Shown: positions 45,045 to 52,661 of the stretch, one piece after another | How positions within the stretch are numbered: the stretch's first letter is position 1 | How the letters are laid out: each line of letters starts with the position of its first letter | Source of the DNA: Phycisphaerae bacterium | Lineage (GTDB): Bacteria > Planctomycetota > Phycisphaerae > UBA1845 | Reading direction: 5' to 3' | Length of the DNA: 64,000 nt | NCBI GenBank assembly: GCA_013360585.1 | Contig: JABWBH010000002.1 | Coordinates: 62,001-126,000, forward strand | Made by a program: the position numbers and the translations under genes | The notes under the pieces: generated by a model | The model's database searches: none | Told to the model about the DNA's origin: nothing | Seen by the model: the letters and a program-made list of their open reading frames with translations, nothing else

Positions 45045-46010
45045 ATGATGCGACGATCGAAAGGACTGGCGTGCGTGGGGATCGGGCTGGTCGGCCTGGG
45101 CCTGTCGGCAGGGACATCCTGCCGGGATGAACCGCCCCCGCCGGCATACGCGGAGGATCTCGGCGAGGGGGGACGGATTCTTCCACCGATGCCGCCGACG
45201 CAATACAGCCTGCCGGAGAAGCTGGTCAGCGGGCGGGCGGCGCTGAAGACGATCGACTTCGAGCGGATCGGAAACGCGGCGGAGCCGGCGCCTCCGGGGA
45301 TGCCGTCGGCGGACGACGCCGGCGCGGCTGATGCAGGCGCGGTTGAGCCGGGCGGCGAGGCGACGGATGTGGCAAAGCCCGCGGCGGCTCCGGCGCCGAC
45401 GGTCGTCACGACGACGGATTTCCCCGAAACGGCGCAAGGCGTGCAGGCGCTCATGACGTCGTTCAACGAGGTCGCGGCGCAGGGCGACCCGATGAAGCTT
45501 GTCGATTTTTTCACTGAGGATCAGCGTCCGGACATGACCGAGGCCTACCGGATCGCGGTCTCCGTTGTGGACAGCGCCGAGCGGTTGATGAAGGCCGTCG
45601 AGAAGCAGAATCCGCAGGCTGCGCAGATGATGCGCGCGGGCATGCCGGGACTGGGCAAGCGCGATCAGATGTTCATTGCTCACCTGGCGACGCTGACACC
45701 GGAAAGCGAGACGAAGGCGACCGGCACGCTAGGCGGAGCGTTCGCCGGAAAGACAGTGACGTTCCGGAAGGTGGACGACGGCTGGTACATCGATCCGAAC
45801 GCGGCGAAGCTGCTCGAAGCGTTCAAGAAGGAAGCGGAGAAGATCAAGCCGCTTGATGCGATCAGCGAAGGACTGGAGAACGGGTCGTTGGATCTGGCGA
45901 CCGCGCAGCAGCGGTTGCTGGAGTGGATGGCGTCATTGAAACCGTCCGGCGCGGAAGCGACACCGGCGACGTCCGAGGCGCCACCCGCACCCGAAGGGGG
46001 GAACCCCTAG
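45045..46010 (+). CDS. Exported hypothetical protein, lipoprotein-like
   Basis: A 321-residue protein. GGGAG lies ten bases before the ATG. A hydrophobic signal (residues 5-24) is followed by TSCRDEPPPP, so the Cys at about 26 may be lipidated, though the lipobox is weak. Residues 27-125 are a low-complexity Pro/Ala/Asp-rich linker. The C-terminal part is a mostly helical domain starting at FPETAQGVQALMTSFNEVAAQGD; its pattern (a helix, then FFTEDQ, later VTFRKVDDGWYIDP) resembles the SnoaL/DUF4878-like fold of lipoproteins that bind small molecules, but I cannot assign it. The tail is again Pro/Ala rich. Confidence 0.7.
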   Translation: MMRRSKGLACVGIGLVGLGLSAGTSCRDEPPPPAYAEDLGEGGRILPPMPPTQYSLPEKLVSGRAALKTIDFERIGNAAEPAPPGMPSADDAGAADAGAVEPGGEATDVAKPAAAPAPTVVTTTDFPETAQGVQALMTSFNEVAAQGDPMKLVDFFTEDQRPDMTEAYRIAVSVVDSAERLMKAVEKQNPQAAQMMRAGMPGLGKRDQMFIAHLATLTPESETKATGTLGGAFAGKTVTFRKVDDGWYIDPNAAKLLEAFKKEAEKIKPLDAISEGLENGSLDLATAQQRLLEWMASLKPSGAEATPATSEAPPAPEGGNP

Positions 46011-46031
46011 TTTCGTGCGTTGTTGGTTCAG

Positions 46032-46101
46032 AACCGAGCCGCGCCCGCTTATCCTGATGCTGCGCAGCAAGGTCAAGATAAGGAAGCGGTCTTATTCCGC
46101 C
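46032..46101 (+). repeat. Dispersed hairpin repeat, copy B
   Basis: The same element as copy A at 37608, from AACCGAGCCGCGC to TTATTCCGCC. CTTATCCTGA (46048-46057) pairs with TCAAGATAAG (46073-46082) with one mismatch around a 15-base loop holding CTGCGCAGC. Compared with copy A the outer stem has changed on both sides while pairing is kept. It lies upstream of ruvX and 22 bases after the preceding stop. Confidence 0.65.
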
Positions 46102-46210
46102 TTGCTTCGCGGGTATTGAGCCTGAGTTCAAGTCGCAAGTTCGTTGCGTACGCGCATTCCGGGTTACGAGCCTTTGTGTTGCAGAGAGCGGACCGGAGGT
46201 CCGCGATCCG

Positions 46211-46260
46211 GGTTAGGCTGGCGTGGGCTGGCGTGGGATAGCGTAGGCTGGCGTGGGATG
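46211..46260 (+). repeat. Tandem 10-bp repeat, five units, ending in the ruvX start codon
   Basis: Five consecutive decamers at 46211, 46221, 46231, 46241 and 46251 follow the consensus GCGTGGGCTG with one to three changes each. The last unit, GCGTGGGATG, supplies the ATG of ruvX, and the array covers the place where its ribosome site should be. Confidence 0.85.
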
Positions 46261-46716
46261 GCGCGGATACTGGGGGTAGATTTCGGGTCGCGCCGCGTGG
46301 GGCTGGCGGTGAGTGATCCGTCGGGACGGATCGCGTCGCCGCTGACCACGCTCGAGGTTCCGAAGAACCCTTCCGCGCTCCTTCAGCTTGTGCTTCGCGA
46401 GGCACGGGCGTGGGAGGCGGGCGAGATCGTGCTCGGTCTGCCGCTCAACATGGACGGCAGCGAAGGTCCGCAGGCCCGAAGAACGCGCGAGTTCGGGGCG
46501 TCCCTCGCCCGCGCCGGCGGCATCCCGGTGCGGTACTGGGACGAGCGCCTGTCGTCGCACGCGGCAAAGGACTCCCTCGATCAGACCGGCATGAGCCGGG
46601 ACTGGAAGCGTTCCCGCATCGACACCGTGGCCGCGGCGGTCATTCTGCAATCGTGTCTCGACGCGCTTGCGTCCTCGAATAACGCGGATGAGCCTCCCGC
46701 TGAACCTGCGGATTGA
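46258..46716 (+). CDS. ruvX: Putative pre-16S rRNA nuclease / Holliday junction resolvase-like protein
   Basis: A 152-residue YqgF/RuvX protein with an RNase H fold, an essential nuclease in E. coli involved in 16S rRNA 5' processing and once proposed as a resolvase. The N-terminal strand RILGVDFGSRRVGLAVSD holds the first catalytic Asp (residue 7), LGLPLNMDGSEG is the central motif and WDERLSSHAA and DTVAAAVILQSCLD give the remaining family residues. The ATG at 46258 begins at the usual place in the family, but the frame stays open upstream through the decamer repeat, and no good ribosome site is visible. Confidence 0.93.
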   Translation: MARILGVDFGSRRVGLAVSDPSGRIASPLTTLEVPKNPSALLQLVLREARAWEAGEIVLGLPLNMDGSEGPQARRTREFGASLARAGGIPVRYWDERLSSHAAKDSLDQTGMSRDWKRSRIDTVAAAVILQSCLDALASSNNADEPPAEPAD

Positions 46717-46769
46717 GCGCGACCCCGAGGGCGACGTACAATCACGTGGGAAAGCCCCTCCCGGGCGGC

Positions 46770-46872
46770 TAACGGCCCGTTGAAAAAGGGGTGCGCCTCC
46801 CTCCGGGAGGCGAATTTCATCAGGAAAACCGGCATCACAAAGACCGATCCCGGGTTTTTCAACAGGCGGCTA
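46770..46872. mobile_element. MITE-like 103-base element with 18-bp inverted ends
   Basis: The ends 46770-46787 and 46855-46872 are inverted copies matching at 15 of 18 positions, and both begin with TA, as expected for insertion at a TA target. Inside is a further perfect hairpin (GCCTCCC/GGGAGGC). No transposase is present. The right end is four bases before the next start codon and provides the only Shine-Dalgarno-like sequence (AGGCGG) of that gene. Confidence 0.55.
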
Positions 46873-46875
46873 GAC

Positions 46876-47421
46876 ATGATGACCCGTGATGATGTGCTGG
46901 GTGTGCTGCGGACGGTGGATGACCCGGAGATGCCGATCAGCATTGTCGACCTGGGGCTGGTCGAGCGCGTGGAGGTGCGGGCGGCGGGGGCGCTGAATTC
47001 GGGCCCATCGGCGCTGGCTGAGGTTCAGGATGTCGTCATCGAGCTTCTGCCCACGTTTGTCGGATGTCACGCGCTGCCGATGATCGAGCGGAACGTCCGG
47101 GACGCGGTGTCACGGCTGAGCGGCGCCGGGTCGGTGGAGGTGCGGTTCCGGTTTGATCCGCCGTGGTCGCCGGATCGGATCAGCGAGGCGGGACGCGAGG
47201 CGCTGCGGCAGTTCGGCGTGACGGTTCCGGTGCGGGCGGGACAGGGTGCGTCGTGCGCGGAGCGCCCGGTGAGCCTCTCGCTGCCGCGACCGGAGGCGTG
47301 TCCGGTATGCGGCTCGACGAACGTGCGGCTGGAAAGCGCGTTCGGTCCGACGCGCTGCCGCATGATCTATCACTGCGAAGACTGTCGCAATCCCTTCGAG
47401 CATATCAAGCGGCTGGATTAA
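46876..47421 (+). CDS. PaaD-type MIP18-family protein with zinc ribbon
   Basis: A 181-residue protein. The first part (DVLGVLRTVDDPEMPISIVDLGLVERVEV and LLPTFVGCHALPMIERNV) is the MIP18/DUF59 domain used in Fe-S cluster maturation, including the Cys of T-x-x-G-C. The C-terminus (CPVCGSTNVRLESAFGPTRC then HCEDCRNPFEHIK) is the zinc ribbon typical of PaaD, the maturation factor of phenylacetyl-CoA epoxidase. The paaABCE genes it would serve are absent, so it may mature another diiron or Fe-S enzyme. A short Ala/Gly insert (about residues 35-48) interrupts the first domain. Two ATG codons (46876, 46879) are possible. Confidence 0.85.
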   Translation: MMTRDDVLGVLRTVDDPEMPISIVDLGLVERVEVRAAGALNSGPSALAEVQDVVIELLPTFVGCHALPMIERNVRDAVSRLSGAGSVEVRFRFDPPWSPDRISEAGREALRQFGVTVPVRAGQGASCAERPVSLSLPRPEACPVCGSTNVRLESAFGPTRCRMIYHCEDCRNPFEHIKRLD

Positions 47422-47595
47422 GGCGAGGTTGCAGATTTTTCAGAGGCAGGCGCAGCAAGCAGCATTGTTGTCCCTGATCAGGGTTCGCCAAGTCGGGGAC
47501 CGATGATCGCAGTTCGGTCCTGATGCCGCCGTCGCCGACTGACAGATCATACGCTGCGGCGGCGCTTGACGACGGTGACGCGGTTTTAAATACTG

Positions 47596-48102
47596 ATGCT
47601 TATGAGCGGAAAACGCGTGGCGATCGTGATGGGCAGTGACTCGGACTGGGGCGTGATGTCGGCGTGCGCGGAGCAGCTCAAGGCGTTCGGCGTCGAGGCG
47701 CACGTGGAGGTGATGAGCGCGCACCGGTCTCCGGCGCGTGTTCACGAGTTCTCATCGAGTGCGGAGAAGGACGGATTCGAGGTCATCATCGCGGCGGCGG
47801 GCATGTCGGCGGCGCTGGCGGGGACGATCGCCGCGCAGACGGTCCTGCCGGTGATCGGTGTTCCGCTGGAGGGCGGGATGCCCGGCGGGTTGGACGCCCT
47901 GCTCTCGACGGTGCAGATGCCTCCGGGAATTCCGGTGGCGGCGATGGCGGTGGGCGGTGCGGGGGCGAAGAACGCAGCGCTGCTGGCAATCCAGATGCTT
48001 GCCGTGAAGGACGCGGGATTGCGCGAGGCCTTCCGGAAATTCAAGGCGGACCAGGCCGCGAAGGTGCGCGAGCGTAACGCCGCGCTTCAGGCGAAGCGTT
48101 AA
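47596..48102 (+). CDS. purE: N5-carboxyaminoimidazole ribonucleotide mutase
   Basis: A 168-residue class I PurE, which converts N5-CAIR to CAIR in purine synthesis. Family residues are VMGSDSDWGVM (phosphate and substrate loop), VEVMSAHRSPARV with the catalytic His, IIAAAGMSAALAGTIAAQT, PVIGVPLEGGMPGGLDALLSTVQMPPGIPVAAMAVGGA. Two ATG codons are near (47596 and 47602); neither has a Shine-Dalgarno sequence, and the leader is AT-rich (TTTTAAATACTG), so translation may be leaderless or start weakly. purK is not adjacent. A bulged hairpin at 48119-48140 lies after the stop. Confidence 0.96.
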   Translation: MLMSGKRVAIVMGSDSDWGVMSACAEQLKAFGVEAHVEVMSAHRSPARVHEFSSSAEKDGFEVIIAAAGMSAALAGTIAAQTVLPVIGVPLEGGMPGGLDALLSTVQMPPGIPVAAMAVGGAGAKNAALLAIQMLAVKDAGLREAFRKFKADQAAKVRERNAALQAKR

Positions 48103-48118
48103 TCGGCGTCGGCGTTCT

Positions 48119-48140
48119 GACGCGGGTTCAGAACCGCGTC
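48119..48140. terminator. Hairpin between purE and the convergent PLP-enzyme gene
   Basis: GACGCGG and CCGCGTC pair, extended by TT/AA with one bulged G, around a three-base loop. No T-run. The inner word GGTTCAGAACC also occurs at about 46025-46035. Confidence 0.35.
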
Positions 48141-48237
48141 CGGGTCGCAGGTATCGTGGAGTGCGCCTGTGCCTGCTTCGTTTCCGCGAGGATCAGACGT
48201 CGGGCCGGACCCTCGAGTTTTCGCGCGGCGCCGGCGA

Positions 48238-49548
48238 TCACACGGCGCGGAGCGCCTCTTCAAGGTCAGTGAGGATGTCGGTCCAGTCTTCCAGCCCCAC
48301 GCTCAGGCGGATGCCGCCGGGCGCCAGTCCGCGGGCGAGTTTCTCCGCGGCAGGCATCGCCGAGTGCGTCATTGTGAAAGGCGCTTCGATGAGGGTCTTG
48401 ATCTGTCCGAGGGAGACCGCAAGCGTGATCGCGTAGGCGTGCTCGGCGATCCAGTTGATGAGGCGCGCGGCGGGTCGTCCTTCTCCCTCCGGATCGCGCA
48501 CGACGAAGTAGATCATCGACCCGGGCGCGAACTTCTGATGCACGTCGATCATCTGCCGCCGGGCGAGATCGCGCTGCGGGAAGGAGTCCAGTCCCGGATA
48601 AAGCACGCGTTCGACCTTCGGATGCGCCTCAAGGAACCGCGCGACGCGCAGAGCGGACTTCTGATAGTTGGACATCCGCGCGCCGAGCGTCGGCAGACCG
48701 TAAACGAGCGTCGGCCACGCCGCCTTGGGTGACAGCGAGCCGCCGAAGTCCTTGCGGTAAAGCTGCAGCGGCTGATGCAGTTCTTTCGGTCCGATGACCG
48801 CACCGCCGATGTCGGTTCCGAAGCCGCCGATGCCCTTCGTCAGCGACTGACAGACCACGTCCGCGCCGAGCGTCAGCGGGCGCTGGCAGTAGGGCGTGGC
48901 GAAGGTGTTGTCGACGACGACCCAGACCCGGTCGGCCGGATCGCGCCCGGCGTTGGCGGCGTCGGCGACGCGCCGGACGGCGGCCACGTCGATCATCGTC
49001 ATGTCCGGGTTCACCGGGGTCTCGAAATAAATGACGCGCGTCTCGTCGCGGACGGCGCGGCGCAGTTCCTCCTCTCGGGTGAGGTCGACCAGCGTGTGCG
49101 CGACGCCGTAACGGGGCAGCCAGTTCTCGATCAGGGAGTACGTGCAACCGTAAAGCACGCGGTGGGCGATGACGTGATCCCCGGACCGGGTGAGCACGCC
49201 GATCGCGGCGGAGATCGCCGCCATCCCGGAGGCGAAGCACAGCGCCATCTGGCCGCCCTCGGCTGCGGCGAGGTTGTCTTGAAGCATCCCGCAGGTCGGC
49301 TCGTCGAGACGGTCGTAGATGTAGATGTGCTCGTCGTGCGGGTCGAGCCCCTCGCCGCGGGCGAAGGCCTCGAACCCGCGCGCGCCGCGCTCGGCGGAAT
49401 CGAGCCGGAAGGTCGCGCTGGCGGTCATCGGTGGAACGACGTGGTGGTCATAATCCCAGCGCCCGGTGTGACTGACACCGTGAATCAGGCGTGTGCGCAT
49501 CCGGCTGGTACGCTCGTCGTGAGGTAAAGGGTTGCGTTCATTTGGCAT
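48238..49548 (-). CDS. Cys/Met metabolism PLP-dependent enzyme
   Basis: A 436-residue fold-type I PLP enzyme of the trans-sulfuration family (cystathionine gamma-synthase, gamma-lyase, O-acetylhomoserine sulfhydrylase, methionine gamma-lyase). The start at 49548 has AAGGAG upstream. Visible are ALCFASGMAAISAAI, HRVLYGCTYSLI, the Asp region VVVDNTFATPY and the PLP Lys in QSLTKGIGGFG. The exact reaction cannot be chosen without phylogeny; FETPVNPDMTMID and the Tyr/Arg residues are shared among members. Codon third positions are C-rich, unlike the neighbouring genes. It is convergent with purE. Confidence 0.9.
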   Translation of the reverse strand: MPNERNPLPHDERTSRMRTRLIHGVSHTGRWDYDHHVVPPMTASATFRLDSAERGARGFEAFARGEGLDPHDEHIYIYDRLDEPTCGMLQDNLAAAEGGQMALCFASGMAAISAAIGVLTRSGDHVIAHRVLYGCTYSLIENWLPRYGVAHTLVDLTREEELRRAVRDETRVIYFETPVNPDMTMIDVAAVRRVADAANAGRDPADRVWVVVDNTFATPYCQRPLTLGADVVCQSLTKGIGGFGTDIGGAVIGPKELHQPLQLYRKDFGGSLSPKAAWPTLVYGLPTLGARMSNYQKSALRVARFLEAHPKVERVLYPGLDSFPQRDLARRQMIDVHQKFAPGSMIYFVVRDPEGEGRPAARLINWIAEHAYAITLAVSLGQIKTLIEAPFTMTHSAMPAAEKLARGLAPGGIRLSVGLEDWTDILTDLEEALRAV

Positions 49549-49747
49549 GACGATCGACTCCTTTTCGATTGTGCGGGGGCATACGACTTCAGGATACCTG
49601 CAATCGGCGCACCGCAATTGCGGCAAATCTCGCAGGGGTTGGTTTTGCGGCGTTGAAATGCGTGATGCAGGGGTCGGACGCGTCCGCCGCAGGGATCATT
49701 GAAGCGAGACGCGGCGTCGTCCGATAAACCCCCTGGGACGTTCGAAC

Positions 49748-50587
49748 ATGACGCCATCTCAACTTGTTGCACCGACGACGGTTACAACCGGTCCCGCGAT
49801 CTGGGATCGGGTCTGGCGGCACGCGCCGGACATCGAGAAGGACGAGATTCGGCTGGCGCGGGAGGCGCGGGGGCGGCGCTGGGCGGAGACGGTCCGCTTC
49901 CTTACCGTGGCGCTGGGTGAGCTGCGCGGATTGCGCACGATCGAACTGGGCAGCGGACTGGGCGACCTGTCGGTGCTGCTGGCACGGGCGGGAGCAGACG
50001 TCACGCTGCTGGATTACTGTGACAAAGCGCTAACCCTGGCGCGGCAGCGGTTCAACCGGCTGGGGCTTCCCGCGACGTTCGCGCGTGCAGACTTTCTTGG
50101 CGACCTGTCGGAATATGCCGGTCGGTATGACGTGGCGCTGTCGATCGGCGTCGTCGAGCATTTTCGCGGGGCGGCGCGGACGGCGGCGCTGACGGCGCAT
50201 CGCGCGGTGCTGCGCACCGGTGGAGCCGTCGTCATCAGCGTTCCGCACGCCCTGTGCCCGACGTACCGCATCTGGAAGACTTACCTTCAATTCCGGGGGT
50301 GGTGGCCTTACGGACTGGAGATTCCTTATACCAGGGGCGAGTTGTCCCGGAGGGCGCGATGCGCGGGGTTCGAGCAGGTTCGCTGTCAGGCGTTCGGATT
50401 TCGAGAGTCGTGGAGCGAACACGTTCTGCGCGGACTGCTGCGACGCGACGTCGGCGTGGATGATCGTGCGTCCCGGCTCGACGCGGCGCTGGGGCTGGTG
50501 TTGATGATGACGGGGATTGCAGGCGGGCGATCGTGCCCGGCGGACGATGTAATGAAGCTTCCTGACGGGCGCGGCTCAGTCAGGTGA
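49748..50587 (+). CDS. Class I SAM-dependent methyltransferase 1
   Basis: A 279-residue methyltransferase. Motif I is TIELGSGLGDLSVLLARAG (about residues 60-80), followed by the acidic LLDY, then ARADFLGDL and SIGVVEHF as motifs II-III. It resembles small-molecule or glycan methyltransferases. The C-terminal LPDGRGSVR comes from a copy of a dispersed repeat (50559-50585), so the native end may have been replaced. The next gene starts 11 bases later. With the following methyltransferase and glycosyltransferase it forms a three-gene unit for a modified polysaccharide or glycolipid, which is inference. The ATG at 49748 has GGGACG upstream. Confidence 0.85.
   Translation: MTPSQLVAPTTVTTGPAIWDRVWRHAPDIEKDEIRLAREARGRRWAETVRFLTVALGELRGLRTIELGSGLGDLSVLLARAGADVTLLDYCDKALTLARQRFNRLGLPATFARADFLGDLSEYAGRYDVALSIGVVEHFRGAARTAALTAHRAVLRTGGAVVISVPHALCPTYRIWKTYLQFRGWWPYGLEIPYTRGELSRRARCAGFEQVRCQAFGFRESWSEHVLRGLLRRDVGVDDRASRLDAALGLVLMMTGIAGGRSCPADDVMKLPDGRGSVR
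50559..50585 (-). repeat. Dispersed repeat fragment at the 3' end of a methyltransferase gene
   Basis: On the minus strand it contains GAGCCGCGCCCG, the same 12 bases that open copies A and B (37612 and 46036), followed by TCAGGAAG. It encodes the last residues LPDGRGSVR of the methyltransferase and its stop. Confidence 0.5.
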
Positions 50588-50598
50588 CGGGGTGAGTG

Positions 50599-51483
50599 AT
50601 GAGTGTGCTCGGACAAAGTTACTACCTGAGTTGCCGGACGCGGATCGGCCGCGTCACGGCGCGGGCGATGCTGGGCGCGTTGCGACGGATCGGTGCGTGC
50701 CGGTCGTTCAAGCTTCCGCTGGACGCCCTGTCCCTGCCGGGTCCGGCGACTTCCGGACTGATGAAGCTCTGGTCGCGCCTTCACTGGATGGGCGAAGACG
50801 GCATGATGCCCCCGGATCAGCTTCTTGCGATCTACCGGCTGACGTACACCTGGCCGGGCGACGGTGATGTCGTCGAGCTGGGGTCGTGGACAGGGTTGAC
50901 GACGTGCTATCTGGCGACGGCGTGCGCGTCGCGCGGCCGCGGTCACGTGTACGCAGTGGACACGTTCGCCGGAACGAAGGAGGGCGGAACGTCGTATGAC
51001 GCGGTCGCGCGCCACGGGGGAACGACCTGGCCCGCATTTCGCAGGCGCATGCGCGAGGCGGACCTTGAAGGGCGCGTCACCGCGCTGGTCGGGGACACGG
51101 TCGAGCAGGCGAAGGCGTACCCCGGAAATCCGATCCGAGTTCTGCTGATCGACGCGGATCATTCGTTCGAAGGGGTGCGGCGCGACTTCGAGGCGTGGTG
51201 GCCGCACGTGGCGCCGGGCGGGCTGATCGTGTTTCACGATTACGCGATGCCCGAGGCGGGCGTCCGCCGGTACGTGGACGAGATCGTGACGCGCCGCGAT
51301 GACGTTGAGGTTTCACCAGGGTGCGTTCATCCGAACGTGTTCGCCGTGGCGAAGGAGCTGGGCGTCCGAGGGGAGGCGCGCGTGATCCGGGAGGCGGTCG
51401 CGGAAGTCTCCGCGTTATGCGCGGCGACGATGTCCGGCGCCGTGAGAGTGGGCGAAGGGCTGGCGCCGGTGGCAGGCGCGTGA
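50599..51483 (+). CDS. Class I SAM-dependent methyltransferase 2 (Methyltransf_24/TylF-like)
   Basis: A 294-residue methyltransferase of the Methyltransf_24/TylF group. The nucleotide fold contains DVVELGSWTGLTTCYLATACASRG, VYAVDTFAGTKEGG, IRVLLIDADHSFEGVRRDFEAWWP and GGLIVFHDY with the metal-binding Asp residues of this group, which methylates sugar or catechol-type hydroxyls. The preceding 80 residues are helical. The start at 50599 (a GTG three bases earlier is also possible) follows GGGTGAG. It is close to the previous methyltransferase and followed by a glycosyltransferase gene, which suggests joint work on a surface glycan. Confidence 0.85.
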   Translation: MSVLGQSYYLSCRTRIGRVTARAMLGALRRIGACRSFKLPLDALSLPGPATSGLMKLWSRLHWMGEDGMMPPDQLLAIYRLTYTWPGDGDVVELGSWTGLTTCYLATACASRGRGHVYAVDTFAGTKEGGTSYDAVARHGGTTWPAFRRRMREADLEGRVTALVGDTVEQAKAYPGNPIRVLLIDADHSFEGVRRDFEAWWPHVAPGGLIVFHDYAMPEAGVRRYVDEIVTRRDDVEVSPGCVHPNVFAVAKELGVRGEARVIREAVAEVSALCAATMSGAVRVGEGLAPVAGA

Positions 51484-51524
51484 GGCGTTTCCGCCCTGGC
51501 CTCGGATTCGGAAACGAGCACGAG

Positions 51525-52661
51525 ATGAACCCGTCGTTGATGGAGACCGACAGTCGTTTGCGGGTCGCGTTCTTCGTCAAGCGGTTCTGGCCGGACGTGG
51601 GCGGCGTCGAGAAGTACGTGTTCGAGCTGGCGCAGGCGCTGCTGGAACTCGGGCACTGCGTTCACGTCATCGCCGGCGACCCGGAAGGAACGCGCCCCGC
51701 GACGGAGTCGCACGAGGGGATTGAGATTCTGCGTTACCCGAGCCGGCGTTCGACGCTGCGGGCGGCGTGGGCGCTGCGCCGGGCGACGCCCGTCCTGCAC
51801 CGCGCTGACGTGATTCACGTCAGTGACGTCGAGATGCTCGAGCGATATGAGCGGTTCCTCGCGCGGCGCGTCGGGGCGAAACCGGTGTTCCTGACGCGGC
51901 ACGGAATGAGCCTGCGGGATCCGGTGACGGTGGAGGAATTGCGCCGTCACGAGCGGGCGCGCCGGTGCGTCGCGGGCATGTTGGACGACGGGACGTTCAT
52001 TCAGCGTCGCTACGGCGCAACGCCCGATGCGGTTCCCGACCCCGGTTTGAGGCCGATGGCGGATGAGCTTTCGACGTCGCCTGAACCGCAAGCGGCGCGG
52101 GCGGTGTTCGTCGGTCGTCTCGAACCGGACACCGGCGTGGACATCTACCTCGACGGGCTTCAGGCGCTGCGCGAGCGACACGGGATTCACCTGCCGCTGA
52201 CGGTGTACGCCGACGGGTCGCGGCGCGACGAGCTTCGGCGGCGCGCGGAGACGTTCGACCTCGACGTGCGCTGGGAAGCGCCGCGCGCGGACGCGCAGGA
52301 TCGGTTATGCGACGGGACGCTGGCATTCGTCTCGGGACGGATGTCGATCTTCGAAGCGATGGCGCGACGGCGGTGCGTCGTGGCGGCCTACATGGATCCG
52401 CTCAAGCGGGATTATGTCTGCGGAGAGTGGTTCAGCCCCCTGATCGGCAGGGCGCGCGACGGCGCGGAGGTCGCAGAGCACGTCGCGGAGCTGCTGCGGG
52501 ATCCGCGACTTCGACGGGCACGCGCCGAGGCGGCGTTTCAAGCAGTGCGAAGGCTGAACTGGGGGGCGACGGCGCGAGAGTATGTTCGCGTCTGGCGCGC
52601 CGGACTGGCGCGGGCGGCGGTCACTTCTTCTCGCCCAGCTCTCGCGTGGGGTTCTCCCTGA
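51525..52661 (+). CDS. Glycosyltransferase family 4
   Basis: A 378-residue GT-B retaining glycosyltransferase. The N-terminal domain starts RVAFFVKRFWPDVGGVEKYVFEL, the donor-binding loop typical of GT4 enzymes, and the C-terminal domain has AVFVGRLEPDTGVDIYLDGL and GRMSIFEAMARRR, with the E-x7-E nucleotide sugar motif partly kept. The start ATG at 51525 is the first near the family's usual N-terminus. The final 14 codons overlap 41 bases of the convergent gene at 52621, so the two ends are antisense to each other. The partner sugar is unknown. Confidence 0.88.
   Translation: MNPSLMETDSRLRVAFFVKRFWPDVGGVEKYVFELAQALLELGHCVHVIAGDPEGTRPATESHEGIEILRYPSRRSTLRAAWALRRATPVLHRADVIHVSDVEMLERYERFLARRVGAKPVFLTRHGMSLRDPVTVEELRRHERARRCVAGMLDDGTFIQRRYGATPDAVPDPGLRPMADELSTSPEPQAARAVFVGRLEPDTGVDIYLDGLQALRERHGIHLPLTVYADGSRRDELRRRAETFDLDVRWEAPRADAQDRLCDGTLAFVSGRMSIFEAMARRRCVVAAYMDPLKRDYVCGEWFSPLIGRARDGAEVAEHVAELLRDPRLRRARAEAAFQAVRRLNWGATAREYVRVWRAGLARAAVTSSRPALAWGSP

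Noticed and set aside
46780..46875. N-terminal extension of the PaaD-type protein
   Set aside because: This in-frame stretch is the translation of the MITE-like element, not protein-like.
47566..47592. Promoter directly ahead of purE (TTGACG with TTAAAT)
   Set aside because: Spacing is only 14 bases and the second box is weak, so I did not list it.
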